A stretch of 64,000 nt of DNA from an uncultured Sulfurovum sp. (lineage in GTDB: Bacteria > Campylobacterota > Campylobacteria > Campylobacterales > Sulfurovaceae): the NCBI GenBank assembly GCA_902727935.1, contig CACVAX010000013.1:62001-126000 (forward strand), written 5' to 3'. The position numbers and the translations under genes were made by a program. A model generated the notes under the pieces. It searched no databases. It was not told the origin of the DNA and worked only from the letters and a program-made list of their open reading frames with translations. Shown in pieces: positions 10,016 through 18,308 of this stretch (the first letter of the stretch is position 1; each line of letters starts with the position of its first letter).

Positions 10016-10029
10016 TTGATTTAAGTCAT
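10016..10029. promoter_or_regulatory. Fnr-like box upstream of the second regulator
   Basis: TTGAT-TTAA-GTCAT: perfect left half-site and a three-of-five right half-site, with the same TTAA spacer as the hemN box. It is 53-66 nt from the regulator start at 9963, so it may serve autoregulation. Confidence 0.45.
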
Positions 10030-10098
10030 TTTTTTAGCTTTTAAAGCAAGTTATAATTTTGCTTATAAAAAATATTTTAATGTCAACAAAACTTATAG

Positions 10099-10135
10099 TA
10101 CTTAATAATATTTAAATATTTAAATAAATTAAGTA
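10099..10135. repeat. AT-only 37-bp palindrome
   Basis: Arms TACTTAAT (10099-10106) and ATTAAGTA (10128-10135) enclose a stretch that contains the palindrome AATATTTAAATATT. It could extrude as a cruciform or bind an AT-preferring dimer. Function unknown. Confidence 0.4.
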
Positions 10136-10291
10136 TTCTTAAAATAATCTACATAATTCAAATTAAAAAAAGTAAATAACATTTTTTTATAAATCTTATA
10201 AACCCCACAATATAATGAAGTAGGAGTAATATTATCCGATTTAAATTAGATAATTACACTTTTTACGCACATACATTAACTTGTAGAAAGA

Positions 10292-10308
10292 AATCAAAAC
10301 TTTTGATT
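10292..10308. promoter_or_regulatory. 17-bp perfect palindrome upstream of ccoN
   Basis: AATCAAAACTTTTGATT: 8-bp arms around a central C, 119 nt before the ccoN start. The symmetry and position suggest an operator for a dimeric regulator. It is not a canonical Fnr box, since the half-sites are in the reverse order (ATCAA then TTGAT). Confidence 0.45.
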
Positions 10309-10426
10309 GACTATTAAGTTTTTTGTAAAAATAATCTATTATACTTATAATTGAAGGCTATATTATTATGATTATATTCTTTTCTTAATTATAGTATTAC
10401 AGCCATATTTTTTAAGGAGGTAATGT

Positions 10427-11893
10427 ATGCAATCAAATGCAGCATTAGAATATGACTACACTGTCGCAAAAATGTTTACTTATGTAACAATTTTGTTTGG
10501 CTTTTTAGGTATGTTAGTAGGGACGATTCTCGCACTACAACTGGCATTCCCTGAATTAAACTACCTTATTGGTGAATATGGAACGTTCTCGCGACTAAGA
10601 CCTATTCATACCAACACCGTAATTTTTGGATTTACTGTTTCTGGAGTCTTTGCTACTTGGTATTACTTTGCACAAAGAGTACTTAAAGTATCTATGGCAG
10701 AATCAAAACTTTTAATGACCATTGGTAAAGCACACTTTTGGGTTTACTTTATTGGAGCATTAATCGCTACTGTTACCCTTGTATTTGGTATCTCTGCTGG
10801 TAAAGAGTATGCTCAATATGAATGGTGGGTTGACATTGTAATTGTAATCATTTGGATTATGTGGGGTATCAATATTTTTGGAATGATTGGAATTAGAAGA
10901 GAAAAAGCACTTTATGTTTCTATTTGGTACTACTTGGCATGTTTCCTTGGTATTGCTATGCTCTACCTTTTCAACAACATGTCCATTCCTACCTATTTTG
11001 CAACTGAAGGTTTAGGATCTATTCACCACTCGGTATCAATGTATTCTGGAACTAACGATGCACTGGTTCAATGGTGGTATGGTCACAATGCTGTTGCATT
11101 TGGATTTACAGTACCAATCGTTGGTATGATTTATTACTTCCTTCCAAAAGAGTCTGGTCAGGCTATTTATTCTTATAAATTGTCACTACTTTCATTTTGG
11201 GGACTAATGTTCGTTTACCTTTGGGCTGGTTCTCACCACCTATTATGGTCAACCGTTCCAGATTGGATGCAAACCATGGGTTCTGCTTTCTCAATCGTTC
11301 TTATTTTACCATCATGGGGTTCTGCTATTAATATGCTTCTTACCATGAAAGGTGAGTGGAATCAATTGGCTGAAAATCCATTAATTAAGTTTATGGTAAT
11401 TGCCTCAACATTCTATATGCTATCAACAATTGAAGGTCCTATTCAAGCGATTAAATCAGTTAATGCGATTGCACACTTTACAGACTGGATTCCTGGACAC
11501 GTTCACGATGGTGTACTTGGTTGGGTTGTGTTTATGACCATGGCAGCACTCTTTCATATGGCACCTCGTATGTGGAAAAGAGAAATTTACTCTAAAAAAC
11601 TTATGGGTATTCAGTTCTGGATGCAAACCACAGCCGTTGTACTTTACTTCACCTCTATGTGGATTGCAGGTATTACACAAGGTATGATGTGGAGAGCAGT
11701 AGATGAGTATGGTAACTTGGTATACAGCTTTATTGATACCGTAACAGTACTTCATCCATATTACGTAATTAGAGGTGTTTCAGGTGTGTTATATCTTACA
11801 GGATTTATTCTGTTTGCTTACAACATGTACAAAACAATAACTGCTGGTAGAAAACTTACTGAAGAACCACAGTTTAGAACACCTATGGCATAA
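10427..11893 (+). CDS. ccoN: CcoN, cbb3 oxidase catalytic subunit I
   Basis: 488-residue heme-copper oxidase subunit with about 12 membrane helices. Conserved histidines are visible: His61 in RPIHTNTV (low-spin heme), HNAVAFGF, the HH pair in GSHHLLWST (CuB), and GHVHDGV (hemes b3 and b). It reduces oxygen to water with high affinity and pumps protons. First gene of ccoNOQP with a strong AAGGAGG site; it is followed by ccoO after 13 nt. Confidence 0.98.
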   Translation: MQSNAALEYDYTVAKMFTYVTILFGFLGMLVGTILALQLAFPELNYLIGEYGTFSRLRPIHTNTVIFGFTVSGVFATWYYFAQRVLKVSMAESKLLMTIGKAHFWVYFIGALIATVTLVFGISAGKEYAQYEWWVDIVIVIIWIMWGINIFGMIGIRREKALYVSIWYYLACFLGIAMLYLFNNMSIPTYFATEGLGSIHHSVSMYSGTNDALVQWWYGHNAVAFGFTVPIVGMIYYFLPKESGQAIYSYKLSLLSFWGLMFVYLWAGSHHLLWSTVPDWMQTMGSAFSIVLILPSWGSAINMLLTMKGEWNQLAENPLIKFMVIASTFYMLSTIEGPIQAIKSVNAIAHFTDWIPGHVHDGVLGWVVFMTMAALFHMAPRMWKREIYSKKLMGIQFWMQTTAVVLYFTSMWIAGITQGMMWRAVDEYGNLVYSFIDTVTVLHPYYVIRGVSGVLYLTGFILFAYNMYKTITAGRKLTEEPQFRTPMA

Positions 11894-11906
11894 GGAGGTA
11901 GATATT

Positions 11907-12575
11907 ATGTTTTTTCATTGGTTAGAAAAAAATCCATTTTATTTTGCTGTGATGATATCCATTGTTATCTCATTTGCAGGATTACTTGAAATCGTTCCAA
12001 ACTTTGCACAGGCTGCACGTCCATTATCGACAGAAACGCCTAAAACTGTTTTAGAACTTGCAGGTAAAAATATTTATGTGAAAGACAACTGTATTGCTTG
12101 TCATTCACAAATGATTCGTCCATTTAAGTCTGAAACAGACCGTTATGGTAAATATTCACTTTCAGGTGAATATGCTTATGATAGACCTTTCCTTTGGGGT
12201 TCTAAAAGAACAGGTCCAGACTTACACCGTGTAGGAAACTACCGTACAACAGATTGGCATGAAAATCACATGTTAGATCCAAAAGCAATGGTACCGGGTT
12301 CAATTATGCCTGCCTATAAACATATGTTTACAAACGTTGCCGATATTGAATCTGCTTATGCTGAAGCTGTAACTGTTAAAAATGCATTCTTTACACCTTA
12401 TGGTCCTGAATTTAAAAGAACCAGAGCAGCATGGGAAGCACATCGTCCAAAAGTTATAGCTGATGCTAAAAAAATTGCTGATGACATGAAAGACGAACGT
12501 GTTAAACAAGCAGTTGCAAATGGTGAAGTACCAGAAATCGTAGCAATGATTGCTTATCTTAACAGTTTAAAATAA
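11907..12575 (+). CDS. ccoO: CcoO, monoheme cytochrome c subunit of cbb3 oxidase
   Basis: 222 residues: an N-terminal membrane anchor (about 12-33) followed by a periplasmic heme c domain with CIACH at 62-66 and a downstream Met (GSIMPAYKH) as axial ligand. It carries electrons from CcoP to CcoN. AAGGAGG site ahead of ATG. Confidence 0.97.
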   Translation: MFFHWLEKNPFYFAVMISIVISFAGLLEIVPNFAQAARPLSTETPKTVLELAGKNIYVKDNCIACHSQMIRPFKSETDRYGKYSLSGEYAYDRPFLWGSKRTGPDLHRVGNYRTTDWHENHMLDPKAMVPGSIMPAYKHMFTNVADIESAYAEAVTVKNAFFTPYGPEFKRTRAAWEAHRPKVIADAKKIADDMKDERVKQAVANGEVPEIVAMIAYLNSLK

Positions 12576-12585
12576 GGAGAAGAAA

Positions 12586-12807
12586 ATGGACATTCAGAAT
12601 ATACAAGGTTATGGCATGTTCTTCTTGACCATTTTTTTAACAATCATATTGTATTGGTATATTGTATACCTTTACCGATCTGAAAAAAAAGGTGAAAGAG
12701 ACTTTGAAAAATATGGAAGAATTGCACTTGATGATAACATCGACAGTCCTCCAGTAGAAGACAAAGTAGCTTCCGAAAGAGACAAGAAGACAAAGGAGCA
12801 GAATTAA
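12586..12807 (+). CDS. ccoQ: CcoQ, small cbb3 oxidase subunit
   Basis: 73 residues with a single membrane helix (about 8-28) and a short charged cytoplasmic tail. CcoQ stabilises the assembled cbb3 complex. Position between ccoO and ccoP is diagnostic; the ccoP ATG follows its stop without a gap. Confidence 0.92.
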   Translation: MDIQNIQGYGMFFLTIFLTIILYWYIVYLYRSEKKGERDFEKYGRIALDDNIDSPPVEDKVASERDKKTKEQN

Positions 12808-13695
12808 ATGAATGCATTAACAATAAAAGCATTAGGGTTTGCTGCACTACTTATCATTGCAACAATTTATGTCGTAATGAGCATGGACATTGACTTAACA
12901 GATAGAGTCAATGCCATCGCAATGGGTGGAGCAATTGCAATTGCAGTAATTACAGCAGGTGTTGTTGTAAAATACGTTAACCAAATGAAAACAGACACAG
13001 CTACTGGTGAGCTAATGGAAGATAACTGGGATGGAATTGGTGAAAGAACCAATGAATTACCATCGGGTTGGGCTTATACCTTTTTAGCTGTATTTTTTTG
13101 GTCAATGTGGTATGGACTTATTGGTTATCCAGTAGATCAATATAGTCAAATTGGTGAATATAATGAAGAAGTAATAGCACATAAAGCTACTTACGAAAAG
13201 AAATTTGAAAATGCAACACCTGAAATGCTAACTGATATGGGTCGATCACTTTACTTTGTACAGTGTGCTCCATGTCATGGTAACACAGGTGATGGACTTT
13301 CAGGTAAAGCACAAGACTTAACCAAAAGAATGTCTAAAGCACAAATCTTAGATGTTATTAAAAATGGTTCAAACCAATTAAAATATCCAATGGGCATGAT
13401 GCCTCCAGGTATGGCTTCGGGTCAAGATGCTGAAGATATTGCAGAATATATTGCTGGTGGACTAAAAGGTGAAGCACCTACGGCGTATGCAGCATGTACC
13501 TCATGTCATGGTGCTGATTCAAAAGGTAACGCTGGTATGTCTCCAGACCTTACAGGTTATGATGAGATACTGATAAAACATACTTTACAAAATGGTAAAA
13601 AAGGTATTATTGGTGCGATGCCATCATTTAAAACCATGATTACCCCTATTCAAGAAAAAGCATTGACTGCTTATATTCAGTCAATAGCACAATAA
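12808..13695 (+). CDS. ccoP: CcoP, diheme cytochrome c subunit of cbb3 oxidase
   Basis: 295 residues. Two N-terminal membrane segments (about 7-24 and 36-56) and a further hydrophobic stretch near 90-106, then two heme c domains with CAPCH (153-157) and CTSCH (230-234). It accepts electrons from soluble cytochrome c. Last structural subunit of the oxidase. Confidence 0.97.
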   Translation: MNALTIKALGFAALLIIATIYVVMSMDIDLTDRVNAIAMGGAIAIAVITAGVVVKYVNQMKTDTATGELMEDNWDGIGERTNELPSGWAYTFLAVFFWSMWYGLIGYPVDQYSQIGEYNEEVIAHKATYEKKFENATPEMLTDMGRSLYFVQCAPCHGNTGDGLSGKAQDLTKRMSKAQILDVIKNGSNQLKYPMGMMPPGMASGQDAEDIAEYIAGGLKGEAPTAYAACTSCHGADSKGNAGMSPDLTGYDEILIKHTLQNGKKGIIGAMPSFKTMITPIQEKALTAYIQSIAQ

Positions 13696-13705
13696 GGAGT
13701 CCCAC

Positions 13706-13951
13706 ATGGCAGAAAATACAAAAAGAAGTATTTGGAGTATTCATGGTCTTCCAGGAATGCTTGTTTCCGTTGTCTTGTTAATTGTTGTCTTGGTTTTACT
13801 TCAACTCGCAGTTGTGGTAACCTATCGTTATGGAGCTGTTGCTCCTTATGATGAAGGACCAATTAGAGACATTAACAATGTTAAAATGATAGCTGATTTA
13901 GAGCAACAAAGACAATTTGCATTTCAAGCTCCAAAATCAGAAAAAGAATAA
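13706..13951 (+). CDS. DUF4006-type small membrane protein after ccoP
   Basis: 81 residues with one strongly hydrophobic helix (about 17-38) and a polar tail. The N-terminal pattern SIWSIHGLPGM and position right after ccoP match the campylobacterotal DUF4006 family, whose role is not established; cbb3 assembly or stability is a fair guess. Good AAGGAG ribosome site, 10 nt after ccoP. Confidence 0.82.
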   Translation: MAENTKRSIWSIHGLPGMLVSVVLLIVVLVLLQLAVVVTYRYGAVAPYDEGPIRDINNVKMIADLEQQRQFAFQAPKSEKE

Positions 13952-13967
13952 AAATAAAGGATTAATT

Positions 13968-14069
13968 ATGATTAAATACATGGATAAAATCTTACTTGCG
14001 TGTATGATAGGTTCAGCTATTATTGCTGTTTTCCTTTCAATGTCACAGTACCTTCTTTACGTTGGTTAA
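13968..14069 (+). CDS. 33-residue single-helix membrane protein in the cco operon
   Basis: Short frame starting at ATG 13968 with an AAAGGA site, ending at TAA 14067-14069, one base before the next gene. It encodes a near-pure membrane helix (ILLACMIGSAIIAVFLSMSQ). The close packing in an oxidase operon argues that it is translated. It may be a small cbb3-associated subunit comparable to CcoM- or CcoH-type peptides, but I do not recognise the family. Confidence 0.6.
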   Translation: MIKYMDKILLACMIGSAIIAVFLSMSQYLLYVG

Positions 14070-14070
14070 T

Positions 14071-14703
14071 ATGCCCGGCATATTCAAAACTGGAAAAGCG
14101 ATATTACTCGCTTTTCTTCTTCCTCTTCTTCTTAATGCCTCTCCATTTGTACTTAAAGATGATACTTTAAAACCCGAAGCAATTGAACTCATAGATAAAA
14201 TGGGAAATGAATTAAGAAAGAAAACAACCATTAGTGCTTATGTTTTAACAACAAATGAAGCATTTCCTATTGGATTTAACTTGGTTCAGTATGCAAAAAA
14301 ACATGAAGCAAATATGACAAAACCTTATGTGCTTTATATCTTTGCACCCAATGCACTGATTACTGAAAAAAGTGAAATAACAGGACGAATAGGGATTATT
14401 CCCTCTTCAAAAAGCATGGCAGAACTTTACAATTATTCAAATGTACGTGATGCAGGATTAGATGTTATTACAGTAAAAGATAAAAATAGCTTAGAAGATA
14501 AACAAAACATTGGGGTTATTCAAGCTTATTCTGAACTTGCAGATGACATTGCTGATGCAAAAAATGTTGAAATGACAACAACCATCCCAAATGATACAAG
14601 AACAATTATCTCTGTCTTAAGAGTTATCCTTGTTATTGGTCTTGTCTTAGTAACCTGGATTTACTTAATACGTCCAATGGTAATAAGGAAAAAAGATGAC
14701 TAA
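14071..14703 (+). CDS. Secreted, membrane-anchored TPM-like protein in the cco operon
   Basis: 210 residues from ATG 14071, which follows the preceding stop by one base; a longer upstream frame would overlap that small gene. Signal peptide (about 1-23), a soluble alpha/beta domain (25-170) with the general pattern of TPM domains (IELIDKMGNELRKKTTISAYVLT), then a C-terminal membrane helix (about 178-198) and KKDD tail. It overlaps the next gene by 8 nt. Function unknown; an assembly factor is plausible from context. The TPM assignment is by pattern only. Confidence 0.75.
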   Translation: MPGIFKTGKAILLAFLLPLLLNASPFVLKDDTLKPEAIELIDKMGNELRKKTTISAYVLTTNEAFPIGFNLVQYAKKHEANMTKPYVLYIFAPNALITEKSEITGRIGIIPSSKSMAELYNYSNVRDAGLDVITVKDKNSLEDKQNIGVIQAYSELADDIADAKNVEMTTTIPNDTRTIISVLRVILVIGLVLVTWIYLIRPMVIRKKDD

Positions 14704-15262
14704 AAAAAATCAAAATAGATTTTGGTTCTTGTTTGTAATGGGCATACTTGCTTTTGGTATAATGATGATTATTTGGACAGTCAAACAAGCTACTTCTGTA
14801 CCTGTTCATGAATCAAATAATTACATGCTTAAATACCAAATGGCTGATATGAATATCAATGAAATTATGGAGTTAGAAGCTAAATTCAACGCTAAGTACA
14901 GCATAAAACTTGAAGATATAGAATTTCTTAAATTAGAGGATGATGCACAAAATACGAATGCAAAAAGAGCACAAAGTACCCCTATCAAGCTAAATGCTGG
15001 TTCAAATAGTTTTACTTACTCCATTACCCATAATCAAAAAAGTGTGGAAAATGCTAAAGTAACTTTTTTATTAACGCGTCCTCATAGTAGATATGATGAC
15101 CATTTAGAAGAAAGTGTTAGCTATAGTAATAATCACTATAAAACCAAAGCTGTAGAACTCACTAAAAAAGGTCGTTATACCTTACAATTAAAAGTAGAAA
15201 TTGATGGACTCATTGGATACTCTGAAGTATCAGCTTATTTAATTGACTCACATCATCGTTAA
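14696..15262 (+). CDS. FixH-like (YtkA-fold) membrane protein
   Basis: 188 residues: one N-terminal membrane helix (about 9-27), then an extracytoplasmic domain ending in beta strands (NAKVTFLLTRPHSRYDD and GRYTLQLKVEIDGLIGYSEV) typical of the FixH/YtkA family. FixH/CcoH proteins take part in cbb3 oxidase assembly and copper handling. Last gene of the cco cluster, overlapping the previous gene. Confidence 0.75.
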   Translation: MTKKNQNRFWFLFVMGILAFGIMMIIWTVKQATSVPVHESNNYMLKYQMADMNINEIMELEAKFNAKYSIKLEDIEFLKLEDDAQNTNAKRAQSTPIKLNAGSNSFTYSITHNQKSVENAKVTFLLTRPHSRYDDHLEESVSYSNNHYKTKAVELTKKGRYTLQLKVEIDGLIGYSEVSAYLIDSHHR

Positions 15263-15313
15263 TCATACTCTCTTATGTTAAGATAAGAAAAACTTATTAA
15301 AAAGGACAAATAA

Positions 15314-16786
15314 ATGGCAAAACTAGTAATCATGGGTGGTGGTGTTGCAGGACATACCACAGCAACATTTGCAAAAAAATGGTTAGGTAATGGACATGAA
15401 GTAGTGGTTGTTACCCCTAATTCACAATGGAATTGGATTCCCTCTAACATCTGGGTAGGTGTTGGACAAATGGAGAAATCTGATGTGGTTTTTCCACTCG
15501 CTCCAATTTATGAAAAAGCTGGAATTATCTACAAACAAGCACTAGGAACAACCATTCACCCAGAAGGTAAAGAAGGTGATGATACCCCATTTATTGTTAT
15601 CAAGTCAACCAAAGAAGGTTCAGAAGGTGAAACGGAAGAACTAACTTATGACTACCTTGTTAATGCAACAGGACCTAAACTAAACTTTGATGCAACGCCA
15701 GGACTTGGAAATGGTCAAGGTCAAATGGGAGACAAAACGGTTTCTGTTTGTACTGCTGAACATGCTGTTCATGCCAATGAAGAGTTAACTAAGATTTTTG
15801 AAAAAGCAAAAGCTGGTGAAAGACAAAAAATTCTTGTAGGAACAGGTCATGGTACTTGTACTTGTCAAGGTGCTGCATTTGAATACATTTTTAACATTGA
15901 ACACGAAGCTAAAAAAGCTGGTGTGAGAGAGATGTTAGATATCAAGTGGATTTCAAATGAAGCCTTCTTAGGTGACTTTGGTATGGGTGGACTACACATG
16001 AAAGTTGGTGGATATGCTGTAAGTTCAAAACTGTTTGCTGAATCACTCTATGCTGAAAGAGATGTTGAATGGATTATTGGAGCGCACACTTCTAAAGTTG
16101 AAGAAGGTAAAATTGAGTATGAACTACTTGATGGAACAATGCATGAAGAAACGTTTGACTTTGCCATGCTTATCCCTCCTTTCTCTGGTGTTGGCTTTAA
16201 AGCCTATGCAAAAGATGGCTCTGACATTACCGACAAATTATTCATGCCAAATGGATTTATGATAGTTGATGCAAAATATGATGCAGGTGCTTACGAAAAC
16301 TGGAAAGCATCTGACTGGCCAGAAACTTACCAAAACCCAAGTTACGGAAACATCTTTGCAGCTGGAATTGCTTTTGCTCCTCCACACCTAATTTCAAAAC
16401 CAATGTCTTCTCCAAATGGAACAGCCATTAACCCTACACCTCCTAGAACAGGTATGCCTGCAGGTATCATCGGAAAAGCTGTAGCTCACTCGGTATGTGA
16501 CATGATTAAAAAAGGGGATGATGTAGAACTTCACAAAGCTTCTATGGCTGACATGGGTGCTGCTTGTGTTGCCTCTGCAGGTAAAGGAGTACTTAATGGT
16601 ACGGCTGCTGCGATGACTGTTTATCCTGTTGTACCTGACTATGAAAAATACCCAGGAACAGGACGTGATACAAAGTATACCTTTGGTGAAATTGGTCTTG
16701 CTGGACACTGGATTAAACATATTTTACACCATATGTTTATTTGGAAAGCAAAACTCAAGCCAGGTTGGACTTTAATTCCAGAATAG
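15314..16786 (+). CDS. Sulfide:quinone oxidoreductase-like flavoprotein
   Basis: 490 residues. The FAD-binding glycine motif MGGGVAGH lies at the N-terminus, and NATGPKLNF near 117-125 is the second nucleotide-fold motif. Cysteines that could form the redox site are Cys146, Cys182, Cys184 (GTCTCQG) and Cys418. The C-terminal amphipathic stretch (HWIKHILHHMFIWKAK) fits monotopic membrane binding near quinone. It probably oxidises sulfide or polysulfide and reduces menaquinone. I cannot assign the SQR subtype. AAAGGA site before ATG. It follows the cbb3 operon, which could consume its electrons. Confidence 0.82.
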   Translation: MAKLVIMGGGVAGHTTATFAKKWLGNGHEVVVVTPNSQWNWIPSNIWVGVGQMEKSDVVFPLAPIYEKAGIIYKQALGTTIHPEGKEGDDTPFIVIKSTKEGSEGETEELTYDYLVNATGPKLNFDATPGLGNGQGQMGDKTVSVCTAEHAVHANEELTKIFEKAKAGERQKILVGTGHGTCTCQGAAFEYIFNIEHEAKKAGVREMLDIKWISNEAFLGDFGMGGLHMKVGGYAVSSKLFAESLYAERDVEWIIGAHTSKVEEGKIEYELLDGTMHEETFDFAMLIPPFSGVGFKAYAKDGSDITDKLFMPNGFMIVDAKYDAGAYENWKASDWPETYQNPSYGNIFAAGIAFAPPHLISKPMSSPNGTAINPTPPRTGMPAGIIGKAVAHSVCDMIKKGDDVELHKASMADMGAACVASAGKGVLNGTAAAMTVYPVVPDYEKYPGTGRDTKYTFGEIGLAGHWIKHILHHMFIWKAKLKPGWTLIPE

Positions 16787-16841
16787 AAGTCAATTTATTG
16801 CCTTCTAGCTCCACTAAATTTTAAAAAATAAAGGAAATACA

Positions 16842-17003
16842 ATGATAAAAGAAGAATTAAACTTTGCAAAAAATGAAAACTTTAATTTAACCATGCTTCC
16901 AGGAAAATTTGCAATTGCAATGAGAACTTGTAAAATTTGGCAGTTTTTTAGATTTATGGTTATAAACATAAAAATGCTTGTTGTGGTTTCAAAAAGTCAC
17001 TAA
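16842..17003 (+). CDS. 53-residue protein downstream of the SQR-like gene
   Basis: ATG 16842 preceded by AAAGGAAA at good spacing, TAA at 17001-17003. Composition is basic and partly hydrophobic, with one cysteine (RTCKIWQFFRF). It lies in a different frame from the following gene and 55 nt after the flavoprotein gene, probably in the same transcript. Family not recognised. Confidence 0.5.
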   Translation: MIKEELNFAKNENFNLTMLPGKFAIAMRTCKIWQFFRFMVINIKMLVVVSKSH

Positions 17004-17014
17004 ACTGTACTATT

Positions 17015-17818
17015 TTGATACAAGAAATCATTACCTACCCTGCCCAATCAACATCTGGGTTCGGGGGAACAGTAGGTCACTTTGACGACACCCTCACTCA
17101 ACTACTTACCGATTTAAAAGATACAATTACTGCTAACAACCTAGAAGGTCTTGCAGCTTTTCAAATTGGCTCACCTATGGAAGTAATGGTTATTAAAAAT
17201 AATGATGAATTTATTGATATCATTAACCCAACTATCTTTACCAAAGAAGGTAAACTTTATCCTACTGAATCAACAGTCTACTATCCCAATCTGACAGCAA
17301 CCACCACACGTGCTCAAAAGATTAAACTTATGTATGAAGATGCAGAAGGAAAACAGCAATTTCTAACAGCTGAAAATGACTTAGCCATTCTTATCCAAAG
17401 AAAGATGGACTATGTTATGGGATCAACATTCTTAGTTAGATTATCCCCAGAAGAAAAACAGCTTTTTGAACAAAAACTAGCAAATAATACAAATAATCTA
17501 AGCCTAGAGTCTTGCCCCACAAACTTAATAAGTGACAAAATTTTAAATGCTATTCAATATGGAATCATTGCAGGAGTCTTAGCACTTACTTCAAGCTTCT
17601 TCTTAGAAGGCTCTGCTTTAAACCTATTGAAAACATTCGAATATTCGCTCATAGCTATACTATGTCTAGCAATAGTTACTTACTTTTTTTATGCTCAATA
17701 TGAAGGTAAAAAATTCAAGTACTGTACTTCATGTCAAATAGCTAACATTGCTGCGATGACACTTATTAAAAGCATTCATATCACAGGTCTTTTTTTATTG
17801 GTTTATTTTTTACTATAA
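17015..17818 (+). CDS. Membrane protein with a catalytically dead peptide-deformylase domain
   Basis: 267 residues from a TTG start that aligns with normal deformylase N-termini. Residues 1-155 follow the peptide deformylase fold in order: motif 1 LEGLAAFQ (43-50), motif 2 TESTVYYP (84-91), motif 3 QRKMDYVMG (128-136). The canonical motifs are GxGLAAxQ, EGCLS and QHExDHLxG, so the metal-binding Cys is Thr87, both His are Arg129 and Tyr133, and the catalytic Glu is Lys130. The C-terminal third has about three membrane helices (182-196, 209-226, 250-267) and a YCTSC pair (237-240). It cannot be an ordinary deformylase. A membrane-bound sensor or scaffold is one guess. Confidence 0.75.
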   Translation: MIQEIITYPAQSTSGFGGTVGHFDDTLTQLLTDLKDTITANNLEGLAAFQIGSPMEVMVIKNNDEFIDIINPTIFTKEGKLYPTESTVYYPNLTATTTRAQKIKLMYEDAEGKQQFLTAENDLAILIQRKMDYVMGSTFLVRLSPEEKQLFEQKLANNTNNLSLESCPTNLISDKILNAIQYGIIAGVLALTSSFFLEGSALNLLKTFEYSLIAILCLAIVTYFFYAQYEGKKFKYCTSCQIANIAAMTLIKSIHITGLFLLVYFLL

Positions 17819-17840
17819 ACCAGTCTTGTGATCCTCCTAA

Positions 17841-17866
17841 AAGTCAATTTATTTATTCATTGACTT
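17841..17866. terminator. Bidirectional hairpin between convergent genes
   Basis: AAGTCAAT (17841-17848) pairs with ATTGACTT (17859-17866) across a 10-nt A/T loop. It lies just after the deformylase-like gene and covers the stop codon of the convergent lipoprotein gene. No strong T tract follows on either side. Confidence 0.45.
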
Positions 17867-18040
17867 AGGACAAACCATGTATCCACTTTTTAACATTTTA
17901 CAGCCTACTGTATTGGCATACTTCTTTAACCTATCCACTTTTTGAACCTTTTCCTTTGCTAGTGCTGAAGAATTTTGAGCACTTGATGCACATCCATTAT
18001 AAAGCAAAATAAAAACCAAACTAATAAAAATCCTAAACAT
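17849..18040 (-). CDS. Small lipoprotein
   Basis: 63 residues: a hydrophobic signal (FRIFISLVFILLYNGC) with Cys17 in lipobox context, then a polar tail with two more cysteines. An AAGGG site sits about 6 nt before the ATG. It probably matures to a 47-residue membrane-attached peptide. Family not recognised; convergent with the preceding gene. Confidence 0.6.
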   Translation of the reverse strand: MFRIFISLVFILLYNGCASSAQNSSALAKEKVQKVDRLKKYANTVGCKMLKSGYMVCPKSMNK

Positions 18041-18287
18041 AAAAACCCTTTTTTAATACTTAAAATAAAATATTTATTCAATATATATAAAATATTGATA
18101 AAAACTTAACATATTTTAAATCTTAACTGTGGAGTTTATGTGGAAAAGCTTATCTTTAAAGTTATATTGGAAGTAACTCATCAAATAATAAATAAAAGAA
18201 GTTTAAAAAATACAATTTCAAACATACATATTAATTCACTGGTTATTTTATATTTGCAGGTATTGTTCTAAGGTGATAAAGTTAAAG

Positions 18288-18308
18288 AGAGTAAATCTAT
18301 TTTACTCT
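18288..18308 (-). terminator. Hairpin at the end of the ccoIS operon
   Basis: 8-bp perfect stem AGAGTAAA/TTTACTCT with a 5-nt loop, overlapping the ccoS stop codon, followed on the minus strand by the T-rich CTTTAACTTTAT. Acts as a probable terminator. Confidence 0.5.

Larger units (their letters stand above)
9964..10426. other. Long AT-rich regulatory region between regulator and ccoN
   Basis: 463 bp with no convincing gene. It holds an Fnr-like box at 10016-10029, an AT-rich palindrome at 10099-10135, a 17-bp perfect palindrome at 10292-10308, and several TATAAT-like hexamers (for example in the 10335-10375 stretch). A strong AAGGAGG site lies just before the ccoN ATG. The length and number of symmetric sites suggest a heavily regulated cbb3 promoter. 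Confidence 0.5.
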
